From Lichenifustis flavocetrariae (GTDB taxonomy: Bacteria > Pseudomonadota > Alphaproteobacteria > Rhizobiales > Beijerinckiaceae): a stretch of 36,186 nt of DNA. Where the stretch lies: NCBI RefSeq assembly GCF_026130545.1, contig NZ_JAMOIM010000046.1:1-36186 (forward strand). Reading direction: 5' to 3'. Below, piece by piece: positions 7,372 through 15,726 of this stretch. The notes under the pieces are model-generated. The model had not been told where the DNA came from, searched no databases, and saw only the letters and a list, made by a program, of their open reading frames with translations. The position numbers and the translations under genes are program-made. Positions within the stretch are counted from its first letter, which is position 1, and the number at the start of each line of letters is the position of its first letter.

Positions 7372-8305
7372 GACAAGCGGCGTCACGCGGCGTCACGAGT
7401 TCGTCTTGTTCTTCGACGTCAGCAACGGCAACCCGAACGGCGACCCAGACGCAGGCAACCTGCCACGGCTCGATCCCGAGACAAACCAGGGGCTCGTCTC
7501 CGATGTCGCGCTCAAGCGCAAGATCCGCAACTACGTGGCGCTGGCCCGCCCCGACGCAAAGGGCCATGAAATCTACATGCGCGAGGGCGCGACCCTCAAC
7601 CTCGAACACAAACGCGGCTGGACGGCCGTGATGCCCGAGGTGACGAAGCCCGAGGAGATGAAGCGGCTGCCCAAAGAGGAGGCGAAGGCGCGCGAGCTGA
7701 CGCGCTGGATGTGCGCCAATTTTTGGGACATCCGCACCTTTGGGGCCGTGATGACCACGGGCGTCAACGCGGGCCAGGTGCGCGGCCCCGTGCAACTCGC
7801 CTTCGGCCGCTCGGTCGAGCCTGTGCTGCCGCTGGAAATCTCCATCACGCGCATGGCGGCCACCACGGAGGCCGACGCCGAGGCCAAGGGTGGTCGCACA
7901 ATGGGGCGCAAGCACATCGTGCCCTACGGTCTTTATCGCGCCCACGGCTTCGTCTCCGCGCCGCTTGCCTCGCATCCGACCAAGGGCACGGGCTTCTCCG
8001 ACGCTGATTTGGCGCTGCTGTTCGAGGCGCTGACAGCCATGTTCGACCACGACCGTTCGGCGGCGCGGGGCGAGATGGCCACGCGCGCGCTCGTGGTGTT
8101 CAGGCACACGACCGCGCTGGGCAATGCGGCGGCGCAGGATCTCTTCAAGCGCGTCGATGTCCACCGGGCCCATCAGGGCCGGCAGCATCCGATCGGGGCC
8201 ACGGAAACGGACAACTGGCCGCCGGCGCGCAGTTTCGATGACTATGTCGTGCGGCTCGACGGCGCCCCCTTGCGGCAGCTCGTCACCACCATCGACGTGG
8301 GCTGA
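7358..8305 (+). CDS. cas7c: Type I-C Cascade backbone subunit Cas7c (Csd2)
   Basis: Cas7c forms the helical backbone along the crRNA spacer. The 315-aa protein has the diagnostic start block [20 protein letters not shown] (about residues 19-38), followed by [16 protein letters not shown] and the thumb-region block [14 protein letters not shown]. The [20 protein letters not shown] block follows at about residues 145-165. The ATG at 7358 has GAGGAAGGGG upstream and overlaps the end of cas8c by 14 bp. The stop is one base before the cas4 ATG. The gene is intact. Confidence 0.96.
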   Translation: MTTSETSGVTRRHEFVLFFDVSNGNPNGDPDAGNLPRLDPETNQGLVSDVALKRKIRNYVALARPDAKGHEIYMREGATLNLEHKRGWTAVMPEVTKPEEMKRLPKEEAKARELTRWMCANFWDIRTFGAVMTTGVNAGQVRGPVQLAFGRSVEPVLPLEISITRMAATTEADAEAKGGRTMGRKHIVPYGLYRAHGFVSAPLASHPTKGTGFSDADLALLFEALTAMFDHDRSAARGEMATRALVVFRHTTALGNAAAQDLFKRVDVHRAHQGRQHPIGATETDNWPPARSFDDYVVRLDGAPLRQLVTTIDVG

Positions 8306-8306
8306 T

Positions 8307-9980
8307 ATGGCATCGGCGGTTCTCGAGCCCGCCGCCGAGGACGCCCTCATCCCGCTCTAGGCGCTGCAGCACCACCTGTTCTGCCCGCGGCAATGCGCGC
8401 TGATCCACATCGAGCAGCTCTGGGCTGAGGATGCGGCGACCGCGGAAGGGCGGGTACTGCACGAGACGGTGGATGCTGGCGGGCGCGAGAGTCGGCCGGC
8501 CGTGACTTTGGCGCGGGGCCTCGCGCTCCGCTCGCTTGCTCTCGGCGTCACGGGCAAGGCCGATGCGGTGGAGTTCCGCGGAAAGCCGCCGCGGCCCTTT
8601 CCGGTCGAGTACAAGCGGGGCAAGCCCAAGGCGCATCGGGCCGACGAGGTTCAGCTCTGCGCTCAGGCGATCTGCCTTGAAGAAATGTTCGGCACAGCGG
8701 TTCCGGAGGGGGCGCTGTTTTACGGCGAGCCGCGCCGGCGCACCGCTGTGATCTTCGACGCGGCGTTGCGAGCGTTGACGGCCGACGTCGCGGTCGCTAC
8801 CCGGGCCACCCTGGCGAGCCGCACCACCCCGTCGCCGAAGCGCATGCCCGCCTGCCGCCGCTGCTCGCTTGAAACCCTCTGCCAGCCAGCCCGGTTAGAA
8901 AAGCCGCCGGCCGTGGCTCGCTGGCCAGGTGGAGAGCTGATGCGCCGGTTGCGCAACACCGTCTATGTCACCAGCGAGGGCGCCTGGCTGCGCAAGGACG
9001 GTGCCAATCTGGTGGTCGAGGTGGAGGGCGCCGAGCGCGGCCGCGTGCCGCTGCACATGCTGGAGGGCGTCGTCACCTTTGGGCGTCCCGGGGCCTCGCC
9101 GGCCCTGATGGTGGCCTGCGCCGAGAACGGCATCGCCCTGTCGTTCCTCGACCCGAATGGCCGCTTCCTGGCGCGCGTGGAAGGGCCTCGCACCGGCAAC
9201 GTGCTGCTGCGCCGCGCCCAGTTTGCAGCGGCGGGCGATTCAGCGCGCAGCGCTGTGATCGTGCGCGGCATCGTGGCTGCCAAGGCCGCGAACCAGCGGA
9301 CCGTATTGCGCCGGGCCATGCGCGACCATTCCGACAGCCTGCAGCCGGACGCCCTGGCGATGCTCGCGGCCGCCGAGGCCCGCCTCACAGACATCATACG
9401 CCGGACCTTGAAGGTGACCGACGTCGATGGCCTACGCGGTATCGAGGGCGAGGCTGCCGCCACCTACTTCGCCGTCTTTCCCGTTCTGATCCGCCTCGAC
9501 GATCTCGCGTTTCGCTTCGGCGGGCGCTCACGCCGGCCGCCGCTCGACCGGATCAACGCGCTGCTCTCCTTCCTCTATGCCATGCTCGGCCACGACTGCC
9601 GCGCGGCGCTCGAATCCCACGGTCTCGACCCTCAAGTCGGGTTCCTGCATGCCGACAAGCCAGGACGTGCGAGCCTCGCGCTCGACCTCATGGAAGAACT
9701 GCGACCCGTTCTGGCCGACCGGCTTGCGCTCAGCCTGGTCAATCGCCGTCAGCTCGCGGCCGACGATTTCGTGATGGAGGTAACCGGTGGCGTCCGCCTG
9801 ACCGACGAGGCGCGCGGCCGGGTCCTTGTGGCCTGGCAGGAGCGCAAGCGCGACGAGTTGCGTCACCCGTTTCTCGACGAGGCGATGCCCTTCGGCCTTG
9901 TGGCCCATGCGCAGGCCCAGATGCTCGCCCGCCACCTTCGCGGCGACCTCGACGGCTATCCCGCCTTCGTCTGGAAATGA
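8307..9980 (+). pseudogene. cas4-cas1: Cas4-Cas1 fused reading frame with amber codon 18
   Basis: Cas4 trims prespacers and checks the PAM; Cas1 integrates them. One frame encodes both. Codon 18 (8358-8360) is TAG, where homologues have Ser in LIPLSALQHxxFCPRQC, so TCG to TAG by one base is likely. Beyond it, the Cas4 domain keeps FCPRQC, the nuclease block PVEYKRGK...QLCAQA, and the C-terminal cysteines CRRCSLETLC. There is no stop before Cas1. If translation restarts at the ATG at 8469, Cas4 loses its first 54 residues, including the first iron-sulfur cysteine. The Cas1 part is intact (separate entry). I-C loci usually keep cas4 and cas1 separate; fusions are typical of type I-G. The nonsense codon could be real, a sequencing error or read through. 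Confidence 0.85.
8940..9980 (+). CDS. cas1: CRISPR integrase Cas1, likely internal start
   Basis: The Cas1 part can be translated alone from an ATG at 8940, giving 346 aa, the usual length for this subtype. It starts MRRLRNTVYVTSEGAWLRKD, as free-standing I-C Cas1 proteins do, and AGGTGGAGAG lies just upstream. A TGA in another frame overlaps the ATG, as at ordinary cas4/cas1 junctions, so the fusion may result from a small indel in the cas4 tail. Metal-binding residues of Cas1 are in place: Glu in RGIEGEAAATYF, His in GFLHADKPGRASLALDLMEE, and the Asp/Glu cluster after it. This probably leaves Cas1 functional despite the cas4 amber codon. Confidence 0.85.
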   Translation: MRRLRNTVYVTSEGAWLRKDGANLVVEVEGAERGRVPLHMLEGVVTFGRPGASPALMVACAENGIALSFLDPNGRFLARVEGPRTGNVLLRRAQFAAAGDSARSAVIVRGIVAAKAANQRTVLRRAMRDHSDSLQPDALAMLAAAEARLTDIIRRTLKVTDVDGLRGIEGEAAATYFAVFPVLIRLDDLAFRFGGRSRRPPLDRINALLSFLYAMLGHDCRAALESHGLDPQVGFLHADKPGRASLALDLMEELRPVLADRLALSLVNRRQLAADDFVMEVTGGVRLTDEARGRVLVAWQERKRDELRHPFLDEAMPFGLVAHAQAQMLARHLRGDLDGYPAFVWK

Positions 9981-9983
9981 CCC

Positions 9984-10274
9984 TTGCTGATGCTTGTCGC
10001 CTATGACGTGAACACCGAAAGCCCGACCTGCCGGACGCGTCTACGCCGCGTTGCCCGCGCCTGCCTCGACTTCGGCCAGCGCGTGCAAAATTCCGTTTTC
10101 GAATGCGAAGTGGGGCCGGCGCAATGGACGGCTTTGCGGGCGCGGCTCATCGGCCTTATCGACCCGGATCGAGACAGCCTCCGCTTCTATCGCCTCGGCG
10201 CCGATGGCCGCCGCCGCGTCGAGCATGTCGGCGCAAAACCATCCCTAAACCTCGACGGACCGCTTGTCTTTTAG
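9984..10274 (+). CDS. cas2: CRISPR adaptation protein Cas2
   Basis: Cas2 is the dimeric core of the Cas1-Cas2 integrase. The 96-aa product has the ferredoxin-like first strand MLVAYDVNTE with its conserved Asp, then RLRRVARACLDFGQRVQNSVFECE and DSLRFYRLG. The start is either the TTG at 9984 or, more in line with homologues, the ATG at 9990. It starts directly after the cas1 stop. It is the last cas gene; the leader and the array follow. Confidence 0.95.
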   Translation: MLMLVAYDVNTESPTCRTRLRRVARACLDFGQRVQNSVFECEVGPAQWTALRARLIGLIDPDRDSLRFYRLGADGRRRVEHVGAKPSLNLDGPLVF

Positions 10275-10455
10275 CTCCGCGCGAACCACAAGCGCCCATG
10301 CAGTCCGTCGATGCTTCGCGAAACCCTTAAATGTCTCGTCTCGTTTAGCAATTCGTGGGCAGACTTAAATATTTCTGCCAAGAGACGGTATGGGGCGCCG
10401 TGTTCGCGCAATGAAAGTAGAATTCGTCGGGCAATCAATCTGATATACCCACCCG
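10275..10455 (+). promoter_or_regulatory. CRISPR leader
   Basis: The 181 bp between the cas2 stop and the first repeat are more AT-rich than the flanking genes and hold no credible ORF. By position and by repeat orientation (repeats end in GAAAC), this is the leader, carrying the array promoter and the signals for spacer integration. I could not pick a convincing -35/-10 pair by eye. Confidence 0.7.
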
Positions 10456-10744
10456 GTCGCCCCTTCACGGGGGCGCGGATCGAAACAGCACCTCCCGTGC
10501 CGTGACGGTCGAGGTCGGCTGGTCGCCCCTTCACGGGGGCGCGGATCGAAACATCTACGCCGACAGCAATGTGGATGAGACAGCGTGTCGCCCCTTCACG
10601 GGGCGCGGATCGAAACTCATGCACATCGGCAAGCTGCTTGCGCAGCGTCGTCGCCCCTTCACGGGGGCGCGGATCGAAACGTGAGTGCCGTTGCTCGGCG
10701 CCCTTGCTCGGATGTCGCCCCTTCATGGGGGCGCGGATCGAAAC
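10456..10744 (+). CRISPR. Type I-C CRISPR array, 5 repeats and 4 spacers
   Basis: Repeats lie at 10456-10486, 10522-10552, 10587-10616, 10650-10680 and 10714-10744. The consensus is 31 bp, starts GTCGCCCCTTCAC and ends GGATCGAAAC. It has a CGCCCC/GGGGCG stem as expected for Cas5c processing. Repeat 3 lacks one G in the stem (30 bp). Repeat 5 has a C to T change in the loop, as terminal repeats often do. The spacers are 35, 34, 33 and 33 bp. The array runs in the cas direction and ends 168 bp before the stop of the convergent relaxase gene. I saw no spacer match within the window. It is short for a system with a full effector set. Confidence 0.98.
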
Positions 10745-10912
10745 AATCTGTCGAGCGAGAAATGGAACGAGCGGCTCACCAAGCCGAAACTCAACGCACA
10801 CATCTCAAAGCCCAACGGCAACTTCAATGCCAATCCGGGCCCGACGGTTTTATCTTAGTCGGCACAGCTCCTCCCTTCTTCTCTTCCGCGGCAGGCGACT
10901 GAGAGCAATACT

Positions 10913-13900
10913 TCAATCGATCCCGCGACCACCTCTCCCTGCGCTGAACTCCGTCACCACCCTGCCGAGCTCATGCCAATTGGCATGCCTGGCTGTTGCA
11001 AGCGCTTGACGCCACACATTGTTGATGTCGGCGCCCGCCACGGATCGAGGCCGGCGATGATTGAACTGGCGTTGGCATGAGTTATGAGCCTCCTTCCACA
11101 AGCGGCTACCATCGACTTCGGCGAGCCTGCACAGGGGCTTTGCAACGTCGTGCCATGGAAAGTTTTTAGCGATCAGAACGAGGGCGACGTCGGCAACAAG
11201 GCGCAAGCGTGCGGTATGATCCAGGCTCTCGGCTTGGTTCCCGGCATCCTCGCCGTTGATCGGCTCTGGATTTTGGCGCTCGCCTGACGGGCCCTCCTGC
11301 GCCGGTCGCTCACCGTCACCAGAACGTTCCGGATGGTCCTGACGCGGATTGCGCTCCTCTCGTAACACAGGCCCCGCAGTTGTCTGCGGCGCCACATCCT
11401 TTCCTTTGGCAACTAAGCGCAGTTCCGCCTTCAGCGATCGCAGGTCCGCCGATTTTTGCACGGCGGCGTTGTACAGGTCTGCTAGCTGTCGATTTGCTTC
11501 TCTCTTTTCCCGGTTGACGAGCGGGCGGATTACCGCAAGCTCGACCGTAAGGGACAAAATGCGAAGGATTAGGTCATGGCGGCCGACCCTCCGCACACGC
11601 CGGCGAACCTCAGCTAAAATCCGAAGCCGCGCGGTCCGCCGCTCAGTCACCTCTTCGGCGCGCAGGCGGCGCTCAAGCCAGAGGGCTTTAAGGTCTTGTT
11701 CGATCTGGCTCATCGCCTCGCGGCGAAGCCTGCGATACAACCTTGCTTCGGCCTTCGCTTCTGTCTGCCGCACTCGAATAACAAAATTGGGAATGCTCAG
11801 GAACCTCTTCGCTGCTTCCTCTGAGAAGGCATGACTGACCGTGACCGAAATCCGTTTCTTTCGATCGCGCGGGTCACCCGGAGCCGCGCAGGCGTCCAAC
11901 ACACGCTCGACTTCTGCCCTGTCATGCCCTGCGGCTCGAAGCCTGCATGCAACCGCGCGCTCAAGGCCGGCGTCTGTTTTCCAAGGCTTCCCTGTGCGTT
12001 GCGCGAGTAGTTCGAGATCCGACTTATGGGCCTCGAATCGAGCCTGTCGCAGGCTGAATTCAGTTTCGGGGTCGTCGGGCTGCATTGGCCGCGCGACATC
12101 GGGTTTCAGCACCCCTTGCGACTCGCTCACCGTGATGGCTCGCACCACACGGGGACCGCAAGTGGTGTCAGGCTGCTGACCCTCGCTGGGATGTCTGGTG
12201 TCACTCGCCGTACCGGCGCTGGGATCCACGTCTATCGCCCCGCCACTCTGAGCCGATTGTGCAACAACGTCGCCTTTGCGAATGCCAGGGTTACCCCGTT
12301 GCTGGGGATCCCGCTTCCGCCGCCGGTCGCGCCGAGCTTCGTTGTCCTCCATCTTCCACTTGTTATCGAGACTTCGCAGGGATGCCGACCAGTCAGCCGT
12401 TTGTTGCGATGTGCTCCTCTGGCGAACATTCGCCGTCGTCAGGACAGCTTCGAAAATCTCTACCTCAACTCCGACGATGGTGGCGACCTCGGCAATTCGC
12501 ACCTTAGACAAGCGGCGGCGGCGATCGAAAATCTGAGCCAGCGTGATCGCGTGCTCGACCTCTGGCGCAAACGTGGAGTGTTGACGACGACGATCGGTGT
12601 CGTGTTCCCGATCGGGCGGCACGAGAGTCTTTGAGGTCGCAGCGACACTTGACGTCCCAGGGATGGTTTTGGGCGCCGATTTTCGGCGATCGGTCGCGGT
12701 GTGAGTTGTTGGGAGCGACTCTGTTTCCGCTCTTTGTCGGGCCAGGACCTGTGCCAGGGCATCGATCTGTGACTGATTGAAGCCAAAGTCCGCTGCACCA
12801 GTTTCGACCTTCCCCGGGAGAAGGCCCAGGGCTTGCGCAAGCCCGTGAGCACGCTCGCCAACAGCCTGCAGAAAGGCCTCACGCCTGTGTTGGGCCACTG
12901 CGGGACTATGCCCGTGTTCAGAACTGCTATCGCCACCCGCTCGTTGAGTTCCGCCGCCTGATGCACACTCGAGCTCTTCGCTCGGAGAGCGGTCTCGCTG
13001 GTCGACAGATGGCAAACCGGTAAATCCATCGATAATTGTGCGGTTGCTTTCTGGCTCTGCCAAAACATCGTCAGATGGGACCGGCCGCACCGCGCGCTCG
13101 CCGAGTTCGTGCGCTCGCCGGGTCCGCCATGTTGCCGTTCCGCGGCGCCGTTCGAGCTCGATGTCTGCACGAGGCACATTGCTGACGGGCCGGATCGCGA
13201 GCCCGCGTCGGGCGAAGCTTCGATGATCGACCTCGTGATCGCCGCTCATTTCACGGTTCAGCTGAGCCCACTCCGCCCGCATCCACTCGCATGTCGGGCC
13301 GATTTGCCGACCGCCAACGTCGATGCCGTTTCCGTCAGCTTTTTTTGAAACGGCATCGAGTTTCCGTTGTTTCTTGCCGATGCGGCCGTTCACAACCGTT
13401 CGCGTGCCCAGCCAGATGTGCACATGGTCAGGCCGACCATCTACGATATGAACGCGGCCTTCGGCCGTTACCTGCAACTGATCTGACAATCTCGTCACAA
13501 AGTCGGTCAGCATCTTAGCCGACTGCTCGTGCGTAATCCCCCACCGCAAGGAGCCGATGCAGTGGACTGCAACCCGCGGCAAGCGTCCTCCATAGCGCCG
13601 GTATGAGCGATCTGGCTTCCGCTCCCTTGCGTCCAACGCCCTTGCCATCTGTGCGCCGGTCTCGACATCCAGGCCTCTCTTGCAGAGCACATGGGCCCCG
13701 AGGTCCGCTTCAGCCTTCTTTCGGCCGCTACGATTCAAATACTCGGAAAGCCTCTCGGCGTCAGCAGGACCGAGGTGCGATGACAGCAAGGCGTGGGTCG
13801 CCATGGAAAGGTCACGGGTCTCGATTGCGCCGCCATTGATATAATTCGCGACCGCGAGGGACGTTATTCGCCCGGGATCGCAGCCGATCCAGGTTAAATT

Positions 13901-13993
13901 GAAATGGAAAAAGCCGGTTCGGCTTCGCGCTGCACCGGATGGTCCGCCCTGCGGATCAGCCGGTGGTGAAGCGACCCGCGCAGCCGTTCTCAC
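10913..13993 (-). CDS. mobA: MOBQ-type (MobA/MobL) relaxase
   Basis: Relaxases nick oriT and pilot the strand in conjugation. The 1026-aa protein has the MobA/MobL N-terminal fold: GFFHFNLTWIGCDPGRITSL with a likely catalytic tyrosine in ANYINGG (about residue 51), the three-histidine metal motif HIVDGRPDHVHI (about 182-193), and DHRSFARRGL (about 256-265). A long variable region follows, then a helical, charged C-terminal part (about 690-900) rich in Arg, Lys and Glu. The start is a GTG at 13993, the only start codon before the conserved fold; it adds about 26 residues. The frame is intact. It converges on the CRISPR array. Family membership is secure; plasmid versus integrated element cannot be told here. 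Confidence 0.82.
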   Translation of the reverse strand: MRTAARVASPPADPQGGPSGAARSRTGFFHFNLTWIGCDPGRITSLAVANYINGGAIETRDLSMATHALLSSHLGPADAERLSEYLNRSGRKKAEADLGAHVLCKRGLDVETGAQMARALDARERKPDRSYRRYGGRLPRVAVHCIGSLRWGITHEQSAKMLTDFVTRLSDQLQVTAEGRVHIVDGRPDHVHIWLGTRTVVNGRIGKKQRKLDAVSKKADGNGIDVGGRQIGPTCEWMRAEWAQLNREMSGDHEVDHRSFARRGLAIRPVSNVPRADIELERRRGTATWRTRRAHELGERAVRPVPSDDVLAEPESNRTIIDGFTGLPSVDQRDRSPSEELECASGGGTQRAGGDSSSEHGHSPAVAQHRREAFLQAVGERAHGLAQALGLLPGKVETGAADFGFNQSQIDALAQVLARQRAETESLPTTHTATDRRKSAPKTIPGTSSVAATSKTLVPPDREHDTDRRRQHSTFAPEVEHAITLAQIFDRRRRLSKVRIAEVATIVGVEVEIFEAVLTTANVRQRSTSQQTADWSASLRSLDNKWKMEDNEARRDRRRKRDPQQRGNPGIRKGDVVAQSAQSGGAIDVDPSAGTASDTRHPSEGQQPDTTCGPRVVRAITVSESQGVLKPDVARPMQPDDPETEFSLRQARFEAHKSDLELLAQRTGKPWKTDAGLERAVACRLRAAGHDRAEVERVLDACAAPGDPRDRKKRISVTVSHAFSEEAAKRFLSIPNFVIRVRQTEAKAEARLYRRLRREAMSQIEQDLKALWLERRLRAEEVTERRTARLRILAEVRRRVRRVGRHDLILRILSLTVELAVIRPLVNREKREANRQLADLYNAAVQKSADLRSLKAELRLVAKGKDVAPQTTAGPVLREERNPRQDHPERSGDGERPAQEGPSGERQNPEPINGEDAGNQAESLDHTARLRLVADVALVLIAKNFPWHDVAKPLCRLAEVDGSRLWKEAHNSCQRQFNHRRPRSVAGADINNVWRQALATARHANWHELGRVVTEFSAGRGGRGID

Positions 13994-14324
13994 GGCAATT
14001 TTTCGTTAAAAAAATTGCTTAAGCGGGCCATTTGAGTTGGCAGCGAGGATTCAAAGTGAGTTTTCACGATGCGATTTTTGCAATGCCGCTGGCTAAAATC
14101 AAGACCGTAGAGGTCATCGACTCCGCTATATGCAACAGGCGCTGCACGAATCACTGCGCGCCGGGCTCATTGCATGTCAACAAGAAATGTCCTCAACGGC
14201 TAATCTGTATCGTTTTTTCACGCTTTGCTTTTCGCGAATCGTGATTACCCTAGAGCTACGTCACAGGTGAATCGCAGGCGATATCTGTGGTCATGCAAGA
14301 ACCATCACCTGCACAGGAGAGAAT
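13994..14324. other. Dyad-rich intergenic region, candidate oriT
   Basis: The 331-bp region between the relaxase and the divergent small genes is AT-richer than its surroundings. At 13995-14018, GCAATTTTT and AAAAATTGC form a perfect 9-bp inverted repeat next to the relaxase start, followed by TTAAGCGGGCC. At 14262-14289 CACAG-N4-ATCG-CAGG-CGAT-N2-CTGTG forms a dyad. A third pair, CAGGTGA (14264-14270) and TCACCTG (14305-14311), brackets it. MOBQ oriTs typically lie beside the relaxase gene and have an inverted repeat next to the nick site, so this is the best place to look. No exact nick consensus was recognised. Confidence 0.4.
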
Positions 14325-14765
14325 ATGAATAAAGGCAGTAAACACCGGCGTATCGAGCTTGAGCGCCGCGATGCGGCAGCCATGGCTATAGGTCACGCCG
14401 TTCTCGCCTGTCGTGAAAAAACGCAGACATCCTTGTGCTGGTCAGTGCTTGGAGAGACCCTAAATGAAGCTACTCGGTCTGACGTTCTTCTAGCTATGGC
14501 CGATCAAAAAATTCCGCCTGGTCCATTTCAGGAAGAGTACGATCGCGAGCTGGCTACCGAGCGGGATCGGATAAAAAAGGCGCAGGATAACGCGAAGCTT
14601 GCCCGCGCGGCTTCCCAGAAGATGAAGTCCTTTATACAACACGAGGCCAAGTTTTTCAGCTGGTTGGCAAACCAACCGGGCCCTGCAAGCACCTCATCGG
14701 TGGTGCCCAGCGATGCTTCGACGCAGAAGAACGACGGAGTTACAGAGCAGGCTGATCATGAATAA
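14325..14765 (+). CDS. Hypothetical protein, 146 aa
   Basis: I do not recognise this protein. It is soluble, with a basic N-terminus (MNKGSKHRRIELERRD) and a long charged helical stretch (about residues 62-105) that could form a coiled coil, then a disordered Ser/Thr-rich tail. The ATG at 14325 has a good AGGAGA site. Its stop overlaps the start of the next gene by eight bases, so the two are co-expressed. Lying divergent to a relaxase across the candidate oriT, it could be a mobilisation accessory protein, but no MobC or ribbon-helix-helix motif was seen. Confidence 0.6.
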   Translation: MNKGSKHRRIELERRDAAAMAIGHAVLACREKTQTSLCWSVLGETLNEATRSDVLLAMADQKIPPGPFQEEYDRELATERDRIKKAQDNAKLARAASQKMKSFIQHEAKFFSWLANQPGPASTSSVVPSDASTQKNDGVTEQADHE

Positions 14766-15102
14766 CCTAGAACTAGGCCTCAGCCCTGCCGAGGCGGTCT
14801 CGCTGACCATCAAATTGACGGAATCAATCTATGGAGCCCACGTCCATAATGGGAAGGCGACGATCCCGCTTGCTTACGCGCTGGATATGGCAGCATCCAT
14901 TGTCGGTGCGGCCCAATCCGAAAAAATTGCTCGGTGGATCTCAGATGCCATGGGCGACCCGGATGCTGCAGTAGCAATGCTGGGTAGAAACCGGCAGAAG
15001 TTCAACCTTGAGGTCGATCAAGAGCAGAGCGAAAAAATCATCCGATTGGCCGCGGCAATGGATCGTGATCAAAATCGCACCGACAGTGGGAACTCGAAAT
15101 GA
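14758..15102 (+). CDS. Hypothetical protein, 114 aa
   Basis: Unrecognised. The product starts MNNLELGLSPAEAVSLTIKL and reads as a small, mainly helical, soluble protein (AYALDMAASIVGAA, then EKIARWISDAMGD and EKIIRLAAAMDRD). The ATG at 14758 overlaps the preceding stop; the frame extends upstream to 14713, but that part reads out of frame through the previous gene. A perfect 11-bp hairpin follows the stop directly. The tight coupling to the preceding gene suggests a shared task, possibly with the relaxase module. Confidence 0.6.
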   Translation: MNNLELGLSPAEAVSLTIKLTESIYGAHVHNGKATIPLAYALDMAASIVGAAQSEKIARWISDAMGDPDAAVAMLGRNRQKFNLEVDQEQSEKIIRLAAAMDRDQNRTDSGNSK

Positions 15103-15106
15103 CCGG

Positions 15107-15133
15107 AGACCGGATCGGCACACGATCCGGTCT
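15107..15133. terminator. Perfect hairpin, bidirectional terminator candidate
   Basis: AGACCGGATCG (15107-15117) and CGATCCGGTCT (15123-15133) pair perfectly around a five-base loop. It lies between the end of the small-gene pair and the end of the convergent truncated gene, as a shared terminator would. There is no long T-run on either side. Confidence 0.6.
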
Positions 15134-15144
15134 GCAGATCGGCG

Positions 15145-15459
15145 TCACAGCGCCGATCCGGAAGCACTGCGCGCCAGTAGCAGCGCAAGCGGGACGAACG
15201 TGGCAACACGCCGTCCGCTAAGGGACCAGGCGACGACGACGATGAATGCCGCGACCGGCAGCAGCACGAAGGCACTGCCGGGCGGTCGCATGTCAGGATT
15301 GCGAAGCACTCCCATGAGGCCAAGAGTTCCGACGTAGAGGAGCCAAGCCGACAGCTCGGCGGTGACCCATCCTCCCGCTCGCGCAGGAAGGAAGCGCAAC
15401 GTGCAGGCGCAGACCACTGCGCCGACGACCAGCACGTAGGCCAGGAACGACGCTGCCAT
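15145..15459 (-). pseudogene. Truncated membrane protein
   Basis: The 104-aa product starts MAASFLAYVLVVGAVVC and has three or four hydrophobic segments (about residues 3-22, 33-50, 62-78 and 86-98). It ends abruptly with ARSASGSAL just inside the last one. Membrane proteins with this opening are, as far as I recall, longer, so the C-terminus has probably been lost at the junction with the mobility module. The frame extends upstream to 15537 with an unconvincing Arg/Gly-rich start, so I prefer the ATG at 15459. It may mark the right edge of the inserted CRISPR/mobilisation segment. Function unknown. Confidence 0.5.
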
Positions 15460-15726
15460 CACGCGGCCGATCCCGCCGTGAGCGGAGCCGACCCGGCGTG
15501 GGCCTCGGACGCCTGCGCAGCGTGGGCGGCCTTCCAATCATCGTCACCATCACTGTTCTCCCACGGCCGATATGGCACTGGGAGATCAGCGCTTGCGGAT
15601 AGGACGAGTTGGCCGAAAGCGGAATGTCCGCTCAGTGAGTGAACACGAGCGCTCGCAGACAGTCATAGGATGTAGGTTGTCGCGCGTCCCAGCATGCAGC
15701 AATCCGCTGCCATGGTCGAAGCCGGA

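Noticed and set aside
5485-7386. 633-aa open frame on the minus strand opposite cas8c
   Set aside because: It is the complement of a clear Cas8c gene in GC-rich DNA, has no motif or ribosome site, and overlaps the coupled cas5c/cas7c junctions.
7043-8350. 435-aa open frame on the minus strand opposite cas7c
   Set aside because: It is a GC-rich shadow of cas8c/cas7c with Arg/His-rich composition and no family resemblance.
10487-10713. Possible self-targeting by the array spacers
   Set aside because: Scanning by eye found no match to the four spacers elsewhere in the window; a computed search is needed to exclude short matches.
10271-10801. 176-aa minus-strand frame and several plus-strand frames across the CRISPR array
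   Set aside because: Their periodic peptides (such as SIRAPVKGRP) are only translations of the repeats.
10745-10912. Protein-like frame after the last repeat (NLSSEKWNERLTKPK...)
   Set aside because: The frame enters from the array repeat without a start and could be a gene tail cut by the array, but there is no upstream part or homologue to support it.
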